NCBI RefSeq assembly: GCF_001273845.1
Contig: NZ_JHBW01000071.1
Span: 1 to 36,813 of the forward strand
DNA from: Leucobacter musarum subsp. musarum
GTDB taxonomy: Bacteria > Actinomycetota > Actinomycetes > Actinomycetales > Microbacteriaceae
Direction: 5' to 3'
DNA length: 36,813 nt
Positions 30,853-36,813 of this stretch are shown here, piece after piece (position 1 is the stretch's first letter; every line of letters starts with the position of its first letter). Position numbers and translations under genes: made by a program. The notes beneath the pieces are model-generated. The model did no database searches and was not told the origin of the DNA. It worked only from the letters and a program-made list of their open reading frames with translations.

Positions 30853-30888
30853 TGCAACGATCTGCAACGTTGAGCAACATGCTGCAAC
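30853..30888. repeat. four 10-bp-phased TGCAAC repeats (arm-type site candidate)
   Basis: TGCAAC or AGCAAC starts at 30853, 30863, 30873 and 30883, exactly one helical turn apart, on one DNA face. The array ends 5 bp before the inverted repeat at the tRNA junction. This is the position and phasing expected of arm-type integrase or directionality-factor binding sites at an attachment site. Confidence 0.55.
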
Positions 30889-30892
30889 CGAG

Positions 30893-30919
30893 AATGGTAG
30901 ACGCTGAAGTTCTACCATT
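30893..30919. other. prophage right attachment junction (attR core candidate)
   Basis: AATGGTAGA (30893-30901) and TCTACCATT (30911-30919) form a perfect 9-bp inverted repeat around the 9-bp CGCTGAAGT. The right arm and spacer are tRNA sequence; the left arm is not. Tyrosine integrases bind such inverted core sites around a short overlap, commonly in a tRNA anticodon arm. The matching left junction is not visible in this window. Confidence 0.6.
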
Positions 30920-30932
30920 GAACTACATCCCC
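30903..30932 (-). tRNA. 5' half of a tRNA gene, probably tRNA-Gly (truncated by prophage)
   Basis: Read on the minus strand from 30932, the acceptor strand is GGGGATG, then TA, the D arm GTTC-AATGGTA-GAAC, T, and the anticodon-stem strand TCAGC. The D-arm sequence is typical of bacterial tRNA-Gly. Nothing after 30903 pairs with the anticodon or acceptor stem, so the 3' half is missing here. A 6-bp GC hairpin (30937-30952) and a -10-like TAGGGT lie upstream on the host side, where the tRNA promoter should be. No gene is seen in 30933-31002. Confidence 0.7.
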
Positions 30933-31002
30933 AGAGGAGCCTCGCGGCTCCAACATTCCCACCCTAGCAGACCGGGTGCCCCGATTCGTTCGGGTGGAGG
31001 TG

Positions 31003-32292
31003 CTACTGGCAGACCGCGGCTGCGGTGAGCTTTGCCGTCTGATCGTCGGCGCTCCACCCGAGCTCGGGGGCGACGCCCTGCGCCTGCGCGAGCGAGGCGA
31101 GCTGGAACGCGAGTGCCTGCACGAACGCGGCACCGGCCGACGAGTTGTTCAGCGAAACCACCACGGAGAAGCCGCTGTCGGGGTCCGTATATGCCGCCGT
31201 CAGCGTTCCCGTGATCGCGCCGCTGCGGCCGTAGAGCGGGCCGATCTTCTCGACGCCGAAGCCGTAGAGGCGACCTTCGGCAGCGACTTCTTCAGTCGGC
31301 TCGCCGTTCTCATCGCGGGCGGGGTTCGTGGTGGGCTGCACGTCAGTCACGACGTCGCTCGCCTCGCCGCCGAACTTGCCACCGAGGTAGTTGGTGTAAA
31401 AGTTCTTCAGATCTGTCACCGTACTCACGGTCGAACCGGCGCCGGCCAGCATAGAGGGAGAGACCTCGGCGACCTCGACCGGGCCAGCGTCACAGACGGC
31501 CTTCCCGCCGCTCGAGGCGTATGTCAGCCCCGACAGTGCGTCGCCCGAGACCGTGGTGGCGCTTTGATTGGGGTAGTACGACGAACCCATGCCAGCTTTC
31601 GAGAAGACGTGCTCGGAGAGCAGATCCGGCAGTTCAATGCCGGTCTTCACGTGAATCGCGCGTGCGAGCAGCACGGCATTCGAGTCAGAATCGTGAAAAT
31701 CGCGGCCGGGCCACGATTCGGGCGAGTGTGCGAGCCCCTGGGCCAGTAACTCCTGCTCGGCCCAGGGTCGAGACGGATTGTTGGCGAAGATATCGGTGTA
31801 GCCGGCCTTGAAATCGGCGACGCCGGAACGCATGTCGCAGAGCTGACGATATGTCACTCCCGAGATGCCAGACTGGCGGGTCAGATCCTCCGACACTTCG
31901 GTGTCGAGTTCCAACGTTCCCTGATCGACCAGATCAAGAAGAAGCGCACACATGACGGGCTGGGATGCCTGCGCCGCGCGGATTCGAGTCGCGCCATCGA
32001 CACCGCTATCGCCGTAACCGCGCACGTACTCGCCGCCATCGTTGCCCCACACGCCGATCACGGCCTCGGTCGAACCGCTCAACTGCATCGCATTCGCAAC
32101 CGCGTCATCGATGCTCGTCGCGAGGCCCGCATCGATCGAATTGACATCGCCAGACGACGAGACCGTTCCGCCTCCGGTGCACGCCGTGAGCCCCAGCGCG
32201 GCTACGACAACGGCGCCGACGGCGAGCAGACGAGTGCGGTGTGCAAAGCGCGGGATCAAATTCGGCCGCCAATCTCGGGGTGAACAGGACAC
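31003..32292 (-). CDS. serine-hydrolase (beta-lactamase-fold) lipoprotein, probably catalytically degenerate
   Basis: The 429-aa protein has a signal peptide ending in the lipobox LTAC (Cys38), so it should be anchored outside the membrane. A TTG at 32259 would give a more typical signal peptide and is an alternative start. The fold is that of class C beta-lactamase/DD-peptidase relatives (LLLDLVDQGTLELDTEVSEDL, LTYASSGGKAV). Key residues are altered: SxxK reads SQPV (Ser110, no Lys), the Tyr-x-Asn site reads DSD (201-203), and the HxG-like site reads GRSG. It may bind rather than hydrolyse wall or peptide ligands. Confidence 0.8.
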   Translation of the reverse strand: MSCSPRDWRPNLIPRFAHRTRLLAVGAVVVAALGLTACTGGGTVSSSGDVNSIDAGLATSIDDAVANAMQLSGSTEAVIGVWGNDGGEYVRGYGDSGVDGATRIRAAQASQPVMCALLLDLVDQGTLELDTEVSEDLTRQSGISGVTYRQLCDMRSGVADFKAGYTDIFANNPSRPWAEQELLAQGLAHSPESWPGRDFHDSDSNAVLLARAIHVKTGIELPDLLSEHVFSKAGMGSSYYPNQSATTVSGDALSGLTYASSGGKAVCDAGPVEVAEVSPSMLAGAGSTVSTVTDLKNFYTNYLGGKFGGEASDVVTDVQPTTNPARDENGEPTEEVAAEGRLYGFGVEKIGPLYGRSGAITGTLTAAYTDPDSGFSVVVSLNNSSAGAAFVQALAFQLASLAQAQGVAPELGWSADDQTAKLTAAAVCQ

Positions 32293-32345
32293 AGAACACC
32301 CGGGAGTCTACTGTGTGGATCTGGGAAGAACGCTGCCCGGTGACC

Positions 32346-32371
32346 CGAGGTGAGGCTGTCCTTACTAGAAT
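32346..32371 (+). promoter_or_regulatory. promoter with DtxR/IdeR-like box for heme oxygenase
   Basis: The 19-bp site at 32346-32364 matches the DtxR/IdeR consensus at 13 positions, including AGGT.AGGCT..CCT. It directly precedes a good -10 box TAGAAT (32366-32371). The GTG start codon follows 6 nt later, so the message is probably leaderless. This fits iron-repressed expression, as for hmuO in corynebacteria. Confidence 0.5.
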
Positions 32372-32377
32372 GGCTGG

Positions 32378-33421
32378 GTGACCATTTTTGCGGATGACGT
32401 GATCGCCGGTGTGACCCGGCACATGAACGGTGACCACACCGACGACAATCTCCTGATCGCGAAAGCGTTCGGGTACCCCGACGCGCGCTCCAGCACGATG
32501 GTTGGCGTCACGGGAGCGGGTGGCCAATGGCGCGTCGTCGATGCCGCTGGCGAGCACGAGCTTTCGGTCGCGTGGCCGGGCGGTGAGATCTCCGAACGGC
32601 CCGAGATTCGTCGCGAGGTCGTCGAGCTGTACAAGGCGGCGTGCGCAAAGCTCGGAGTTCCTGCTCGCGACGAGCATGCGGAGTCGGCTGGTGATCACGC
32701 GGGTGGTCACGCCCACGGGGCACACGGGCATCACGGTGCAGTTTCTGAGGCCGCAGAGGCTCCTGCCGGCGAGCGGCCGTTCTCGGTCGTGATTCGCGAG
32801 AGCTCGTGGTCGGATCACTCCGACAGCGAAGGCGCCACCTTCATGGAAGACATCATGCGCGGCAAAGGCACGCTGCAGGACTACATCGACCTCGTCGCGC
32901 AGCACTACTTCATGTATGAAGCACTCGAAGCCGCCGCCGAGCAGGTCGCCGTCGACCCGCGCTTTGTCGGGTTCCACACCCCGGCTCTCGTGCGTCTCCC
33001 GGCCCTCGAGGCCGACCTCGTGCACCTGATCGGCGCCGACTGGCGAGAGCGCATCGAGGCGGTTCCGGCCACCGTCGAGTATGCCGCGCGTATTCGCGAG
33101 GTCGCCGCTGACGGCTTCGTCGCCGGCGTCGTCGCCCACCACTACACCCGCTACCTCGGTGACCTCTCGGGTGGGCAGTACATCGCTAAGCGCGTCGCCA
33201 AGCAGCACGAACTTCCGCGTGAGGGCATCGCGTTCTACGATTTCACCGCGCTCGGTGACCTCGGCGATTTCAAGAACGAGTACCGCGCTGCGCTCGACGT
33301 GCTCGGCGAACAGCTCGACGAGTCCGAGCGCACGCGCATGCTCGACGAAGTGCGTCGTGCGTACGCGTTCAACACCGAGGTATTCCGTGACCTCGGCAAG
33401 GCCAAACTCGCCGCAGCCTAG
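32378..33421 (+). CDS. hmuO: heme oxygenase with N-terminal DUF2470 domain
   Basis: The 347-aa fusion has two domains. Residues ~1-95 resemble the DUF2470/HugZ C-terminal-like domain (VTRHMNGDHTDDNLLIAKAF). Residues ~135-345 are a canonical heme oxygenase like corynebacterial HmuO: His147 aligns with the proximal heme ligand (8 residues before the TFM motif), and the distal helix reads RYLGDLSGGQ (258-267). Between them, residues 100-119 form a linker with seven His. It opens heme to biliverdin, CO and iron, for iron acquisition. The GTG start, -10 spacing and lack of RBS suggest a leaderless message under a DtxR-like box. Confidence 0.9.
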   Translation: MTIFADDVIAGVTRHMNGDHTDDNLLIAKAFGYPDARSSTMVGVTGAGGQWRVVDAAGEHELSVAWPGGEISERPEIRREVVELYKAACAKLGVPARDEHAESAGDHAGGHAHGAHGHHGAVSEAAEAPAGERPFSVVIRESSWSDHSDSEGATFMEDIMRGKGTLQDYIDLVAQHYFMYEALEAAAEQVAVDPRFVGFHTPALVRLPALEADLVHLIGADWRERIEAVPATVEYAARIREVAADGFVAGVVAHHYTRYLGDLSGGQYIAKRVAKQHELPREGIAFYDFTALGDLGDFKNEYRAALDVLGEQLDESERTRMLDEVRRAYAFNTEVFRDLGKAKLAAA

Positions 33422-33436
33422 CGGGCATCGCGTGAC

Positions 33437-33467
33437 GGAGGGGGACGAGCACTGCTCGTTCCCCTCC
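33437..33467 (+). terminator. intrinsic terminator of heme oxygenase gene
   Basis: A 14-bp stem (33437-33450 and 33454-33467) with one G.U pair and a 3-nt loop is followed by TCTGTTAT on the plus strand. It starts 16 nt past the stop codon. Confidence 0.75.
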
Positions 33468-33492
33468 TCTGTTATCGCGTGCAATTTTCATT

Positions 33493-33515
33493 AGGCGCCA
33501 AGTAGTATGGTGCCT
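33493..33515 (+). promoter_or_regulatory. MarR operator overlapping a -10 box
   Basis: AGGCGCCA (33493-33500) and TGGTGCCT (33508-33515) form an inverted repeat (one mismatch) around a 7-nt centre that contains most of a -10 box TAGTAT (33503-33508). The regulator's ATG follows 8 nt later with no RBS. Autorepression of a leaderless message is the simplest reading. Confidence 0.5.
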
Positions 33516-33516
33516 T

Positions 33517-34005
33517 ATGAATGAGCTTATCGGCGAAAAACAGCAACTCTTGCTCTCGCGAATCGCTGCGGGCGGGCAGGGCCGGCTCGTCATGCTCGTG
33601 CTCACCACGGCACGCCGCATTGACGAAGCGTGTGCGCAGCTTCTCGAACAATACGGTCTGTCAGAGGGGCGGCTGGCGGTGCTCCTCGCGATCGAATCGG
33701 GGCAACACGTCACCCCGCGAGATCTTGCACGCAAATTGGAGGTCACCCCCGCAACGATCACCGGTCTCGTCGAGCACCTCGTCACCGGTGCGCTGGTGGA
33801 GCGTCATTTCCATGCGTCGGATCGCCGCACCCACCTGCTGTCGCTCACTGCGAGCGGCACTCGCCTGCTCGCTACACTCACGCCGCTCTACGCCGAATGG
33901 ATGGAGCAGCTCGAATCGGGCCTTTCGGAAGCCGATTTCGAGGCCGCCGAAGATGTGCTCGCCCGAATGCAGCACAACACTGTAGAGGTGCCCGGCGATG
34001 AGTGA
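33517..34005 (+). CDS. MarR-family transcriptional regulator
   Basis: The 162-aa protein has the MarR winged helix-turn-helix: the recognition region TPRDLARKLEVTPATITGLV (~65-84), then VERHFHASDRRTHLLSLT as the wing, flanked by dimerisation helices at both ends. It has no extra domain. The start follows the palindromic operator at 33493-33515 with leaderless spacing. Its stop overlaps the next gene by 8 nt, so the two form an operon. The ligand is unknown; neighbours suggest stress or alkylation damage, which is inference. Confidence 0.88.
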   Translation: MNELIGEKQQLLLSRIAAGGQGRLVMLVLTTARRIDEACAQLLEQYGLSEGRLAVLLAIESGQHVTPRDLARKLEVTPATITGLVEHLVTGALVERHFHASDRRTHLLSLTASGTRLLATLTPLYAEWMEQLESGLSEADFEAAEDVLARMQHNTVEVPGDE

Positions 34006-34777
34006 GCGGGGTGCGACACGCCGCACTGATATCTCGTCGGAGCATGCGCGTGCGCTCAACAGTGGAATTGCCGCATCGCGCACGCTCACAGAAGCACTCG
34101 CGGTCGACCAAGTCGAACTCCTCGAGCACGTGCTCCCTGACATCGATCCCGCCACTCGGGCGTCGATTCGCGAAGCCGCCGATGTCGGCATTCTGCGGCG
34201 CATGACGCGCACCGGCACCCTCCTCTGCGGCGCACTGGACGACACTGCCGCGGCAGCATTGGCGCACCACGCTTCGGACACGGTGCGCGGCTGGTACTGT
34301 TTCGCGGTCGCCGCGCGCGAGCCCCAGGGGATCAACACGCTGCTCAATGACCTGCGGGTGTCTGCGGACGACCCCCACTTCGCAGTTCGCGAGTGGGCGT
34401 GGATGGCGGCACGGCCCCAACTCAGCGCCGATCTCCAACGAAGCATTGAGGTGCTCGTGACGTGGACAGCTGACTCATCAGAGCGAGTACGCCGTTTCGC
34501 GTGCGAGTCGCTGCGCCCGCGAGGTGTCTGGGCCACCCACATCGCCGAACTCAAGCAGCACCCCGAGCTGGGAGAGCCGATCTTGCGACCGTTGCGAGCG
34601 GACCCGTCGCGATATGTGCAAGATTCAGTCGCGAACTGGATCAATGACGCCGCGAAAACACGACCCGATTGGGCCCAGCAGCTTTGCGCGGAATGGGAAG
34701 CCGACAGTGGGAACCCCGCGACGAAACGCATCGTCTCCCGTGGACTCCGGTCACTCGTCAAATCGCCAACCGGTTAA
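33998..34777 (+). CDS. HEAT-like DNA alkylation repair protein (AlkD/YhaZ-type)
   Basis: The 259-aa all-helical protein has HEAT-like repeats. Typical segments are DDPHFAVREWAWMAARP (~125-141), SSERVRRFACESLRPRGVW (~160-178) and YVQDSVANWINDAAKTRPDW (~208-227), which match the DNA alkylation repair family that removes bulky or charged alkyl bases without base flipping. The 8-nt overlap with the MarR gene indicates co-expression. Catalytic Trp/Asp positions could not be aligned with confidence, so glycosylase activity is inferred. Confidence 0.75.
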   Translation: MSERGATRRTDISSEHARALNSGIAASRTLTEALAVDQVELLEHVLPDIDPATRASIREAADVGILRRMTRTGTLLCGALDDTAAAALAHHASDTVRGWYCFAVAAREPQGINTLLNDLRVSADDPHFAVREWAWMAARPQLSADLQRSIEVLVTWTADSSERVRRFACESLRPRGVWATHIAELKQHPELGEPILRPLRADPSRYVQDSVANWINDAAKTRPDWAQQLCAEWEADSGNPATKRIVSRGLRSLVKSPTG

Positions 34778-34806
34778 CCGTTGAAGGCTGCCGCTGTTGC
34801 GGCACC

Positions 34807-34846
34807 GCGGGCGAGCGAAAACGCTACGCGTTTTCTTCGCGCCCGC
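34807..34846. terminator. shared convergent terminator
   Basis: GCGGGCG (34807-34813) and AAAACGC (34818-34824) pair with GCGTTTT (34828-34834) and CGCCCGC (34840-34846). The A/T tracts make it work on both strands, so it can end the rightward repair gene and the leftward helicase gene. It overlaps the last codons and stop of the helicase gene. Confidence 0.7.
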
Positions 34847-36098
34847 GCATAAAGCGCACGACGTTGGGGTCGACGATCACATCGCGCGGTTGCAACGGGC
34901 GCTGCAGGTACAGTCCATCGAGTGAACGCACGCGGCTGAGCGCAACATACGTCTGCCCGGCGCTGAACGCGCGGGGCCCCAGATCGACGACCGCGGCATC
35001 GTACGTGTGGCCCTGCGACTTGTGCACGGTGACCGCCCATGCGAGACGGAGGGGGAACTGCTCGAACTCGGCGACCACCTCTTTCTCGAGCTTCTTCGTC
35101 TCAGCGTCATAGCGGTAGCGATATCGCTCCCACACCATCGGTTCGACTTCGAACTCCTCTTCACCGATCTCGACCCAAACGGTGCCATCGACGCGCGAAA
35201 CTGTACCGATAGTTCCGTTGACCCACCGGCCGTCGGAGTCGTTGCGCAGGAACATGACCTGTGCCCCCGCCTTCAACTCGAGCACCTCATCTGCCGGATA
35301 CGTGTTTTCGCGGAACTCACCGTTGACCTCGGCGACGGCGCGCAGCGCTGAGCCCTTGATCTCGGAGAGCCGCTGCGCATTGATGCGGTTGACCGTCGCA
35401 TTCGTCGTCGCGAGCGTGATGACATCGCGAGGTGCGGGGCGAGCGCCTGCGGCATTCAACTCGTTCGCCTGATCCTCGGCCACCACCCCGTGTCGCACGG
35501 CGCCGAGGATCTGCTTGAATCGGTCGTCGCGCTGGCGATGCACCTCGAGCAGTTCGATCGTCGAGAGCGATGTCGTGCTCCAAACGTTCGCGTCGAAGAA
35601 CCAGAGTGACCGGTAGGTGTCGTCGAAGTAGGCGCGTTCATGCGGGTCGCGCGGTGGTACCGGCGGCAATTGATACGGATCGCCGAACATGATGATCTGC
35701 GCCCCGCCGAAGGGATCGTGCTTCTTGCCGCGAGCGAGGCGCAGCGAGCGGTCGATCGCGTCCATGAGATCGGCTGAGACCATCGAGATCTCGTCGATGA
35801 CGAGCGTGTCGATCGCGGCGAGCATTTTCTTGAGCTCCGCGGGCTGATCGAGATCGTGGTCGGCGATAATGCCCGTCGGCAGACGGAGCAGCGAGTGGAT
35901 CGTCTGGCCGCCGACGTTGAGTGCGGCGACGCCGGTCGGGGCACAGACCGCGATGATCTTGCTGGTGTTCCACGAGAGGTGATTCAGAATCGTGGATTTA
36001 CCGGTGCCCGCGCGCCCGGTAATGAAGAGGTGCTCGCGCGTGTGTTCGATGCGTTCGTACACGGAGAGCTGCTCGGCAGAAAGTTCAGGACGGGCCAC
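34824..36098 (-). CDS. PIF1-like ATP-dependent DNA helicase
   Basis: The 424-aa superfamily 1 helicase has Walker A GRAGTGKST (28-36), Walker B LVIDEISMV (99-107), motif III MFGDPYQLPPV and a C-terminal motif with AVTVHKSQGHTYD and YVALSRVRSL, the order of PIF1/RecD-like 5'-3' helicases. It lacks long N- or C-terminal extensions and stands alone on the minus strand. PIF1 relatives unwind G-quadruplexes and RNA-DNA hybrids. Confidence 0.9.
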   Translation of the reverse strand: MARPELSAEQLSVYERIEHTREHLFITGRAGTGKSTILNHLSWNTSKIIAVCAPTGVAALNVGGQTIHSLLRLPTGIIADHDLDQPAELKKMLAAIDTLVIDEISMVSADLMDAIDRSLRLARGKKHDPFGGAQIIMFGDPYQLPPVPPRDPHERAYFDDTYRSLWFFDANVWSTTSLSTIELLEVHRQRDDRFKQILGAVRHGVVAEDQANELNAAGARPAPRDVITLATTNATVNRINAQRLSEIKGSALRAVAEVNGEFRENTYPADEVLELKAGAQVMFLRNDSDGRWVNGTIGTVSRVDGTVWVEIGEEEFEVEPMVWERYRYRYDAETKKLEKEVVAEFEQFPLRLAWAVTVHKSQGHTYDAAVVDLGPRAFSAGQTYVALSRVRSLDGLYLQRPLQPRDVIVDPNVVRFMRGREENA

Positions 36099-36109
36099 CC
36101 GAACAGGCT

Positions 36110-36150
36110 ACTGCCCCGGAGCGCACGTGGGGTGCGCGCTCCGGGGCAGT
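36110..36150. terminator. GC-rich hairpin between surface-protein and helicase genes
   Basis: A perfect 15-bp stem (36110-36124 and 36136-36150) with an 11-nt loop lies 16 nt past the surface-protein stop codon (minus strand) and just before the helicase start. No real T-run follows, so termination may be partial. Confidence 0.65.
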
Positions 36151-36166
36151 TGTGGATGACGCGGGA

Positions 36167-36813
36167 TCAGCCTGCGCGACGAACCATCCGCACGACAAAG
36201 GCGGCGAGGCCTCCGAGCACGGCAAGTGCCGCCGCGATACCTGCGACGACGGGAGCATTCGCGCCGGTGATCGCCAGCGCACCGGGTGCCTTGGCACCTG
36301 CAGCCGCGGTGTTGCCGGCTGCCGGCTGATCGGTCGACGCCGGATCAGTGGTGCCGGGGTTCGAGGTGCCCGGGTTCGAGGTTCCGGGGTTCTCGGTGCC
36401 CGGGTCGGTGGTGCCGGGGTTCTCGGTGCCGGGATCCTCGGTGCCCGGATCCTCAGTGCCGGGCGTCGGCTCAGGGTGGTTCGTCGGGGTGTGGACGATG
36501 TCGTAGTAGACGCCGGGGTTGGTGCGTCGGGGATCACGCGGTAAGTGAACTCGGTGTCGGTGAGTTCGGTGATGGGGACGACGCGGGTGAAGAGGGGGTT
36601 GCCGTCTGCGTCGCGTGCGGTGATGGTGCGGGTGGAGCCGTCGGCTGCGACTTCCCAGTCGCCCTGCATCTTGGGGCTGTCGTCGAGGTTGTACATCGTG
36701 AAGGTGCCGTCGATGTTGTAGTAGGCCCAGCCGACGAAGTTTGCGACGTTGGCGTCGTCGAGTGCGACGGGGTTGCCGTTTTGGTCGACGGCGCTGGTGG
36801 TCTCCCACGGGGT
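36167..36813 (-). pseudogene. LAxTG-anchored DUF4822 surface protein, 3' part with frameshift
   Basis: The gene runs in from beyond 36813. The first ~95 visible residues (WETTSAVDQNGNPV, then FVGWAYYNIDGTFTMYNLDD and MQGDWEVAADGSTRTI) match DUF4822. After IPDAPT the reading switches frame by one base near 36520 to NPGVYYDIVHTPT, which is clearly the continuation. An AA where AAA would restore the frame suggests a one-base deletion or a sequencing error. A PGTxx repeat stalk, the sorting motif LAITG (sortase E type), a membrane span and an RMVRRAG tail follow. If the frameshift is real, the protein loses its wall anchor. Confidence 0.75.
36351..36470 (-). repeat. eight 15-bp tandem repeats encoding a PGTxx stalk
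   Basis: Eight imperfect 15-bp units encode PGT followed by two of D, E, N, S, T or P. They form the flexible wall-spanning stalk between the DUF4822 domain and the LAxTG motif. Such repeats vary in number between strains by slippage. Confidence 0.8.

Noticed and set aside
30853..30888. Phased TGCAAC repeats as a CRISPR array
   Set aside because: The repeat is 6 bp with 4-bp gaps; there are no spacers of 30 or more bases and no cas genes in the window.
32105..33484. 459-aa minus-strand frame opposite the heme oxygenase gene
   Set aside because: It mirrors the codons of a gene with conserved heme oxygenase motifs and would also run through the divergent promoter region.

Overview
The window is high-GC actinobacterial DNA, most likely from Microbacteriaceae: GTG/TTG and apparently leaderless starts, a sortase-E-type LAxTG surface protein, and a DtxR-like box in front of a heme oxygenase gene. 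About 30.9 kb (1 to ~30,900) is an integrated long-tailed (siphovirus-type) phage. The last ~5.9 kb (~30,930 to 36,813) is host chromosome.

Prophage late module (minus strand, read right to left, 22,191 to 248): small and large terminase, portal, MuF-like minor head protein, scaffold, decoration protein, major capsid, SAP/HeH protein, four head-tail connector and tail-completion proteins, major tail protein, tail assembly chaperones joined by a -1 frameshift (GGGGGAA), tape measure, four minor tail or fiber proteins, a CHAP endolysin, two membrane proteins and a holin. The cistrons are almost all overlapping or a few bases apart. Strong hairpins follow the major capsid gene and flank the major tail gene.

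Rightward accessory cluster (22.7 to 25.6 kb): an adenine-free, G-quadruplex-prone stretch beside the terminase genes, then a promoter with a palindromic operator, then seven small plus-strand genes. Their non-overlapping gaps carry structured elements. Two of these are tRNA-like: a 59-nt miniature cloverleaf with a GTTCGATC arm, and a 48-nt acceptor/T-arm minihelix with no room for D and anticodon arms. This cluster separates the HNH endonuclease gene from the terminase genes.

Early/immunity side (25.6 to 30.7 kb, mostly minus): HNH endonuclease with a coupled 37-aa CxxC ORF, a DUF4145-like protein, two helix-turn-helix proteins, a zinc-ribbon protein, an ImmA/IrrE protease paired with a membrane protein, and a DUF2510-type membrane protein. 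Three DnaA-box-like repeats lie upstream of immA and one perfect box lies 0.4 kb further on. I recognise no integrase, replication gene or XRE repressor. These may lie left of position 1, or the prophage may be incomplete.

Right junction: 10-bp-phased TGCAAC repeats adjoin the 5' half of a tRNA, probably Gly, on the minus strand. The tRNA sequence stops at the anticodon stem, inside a 9-bp inverted repeat that looks like integrase core sites. The 3' half is not in the window, so the left end of the prophage is probably outside it.

Host genes: a serine-hydrolase-like lipoprotein lacking most catalytic residues; divergently, a DUF2470/heme oxygenase fusion with a His-rich linker; a MarR regulator with an operator over its -10 box; a HEAT-like DNA-alkylation-repair protein; a PIF1-like helicase; and the 3' part of an LAxTG-anchored DUF4822 protein with a frameshift.
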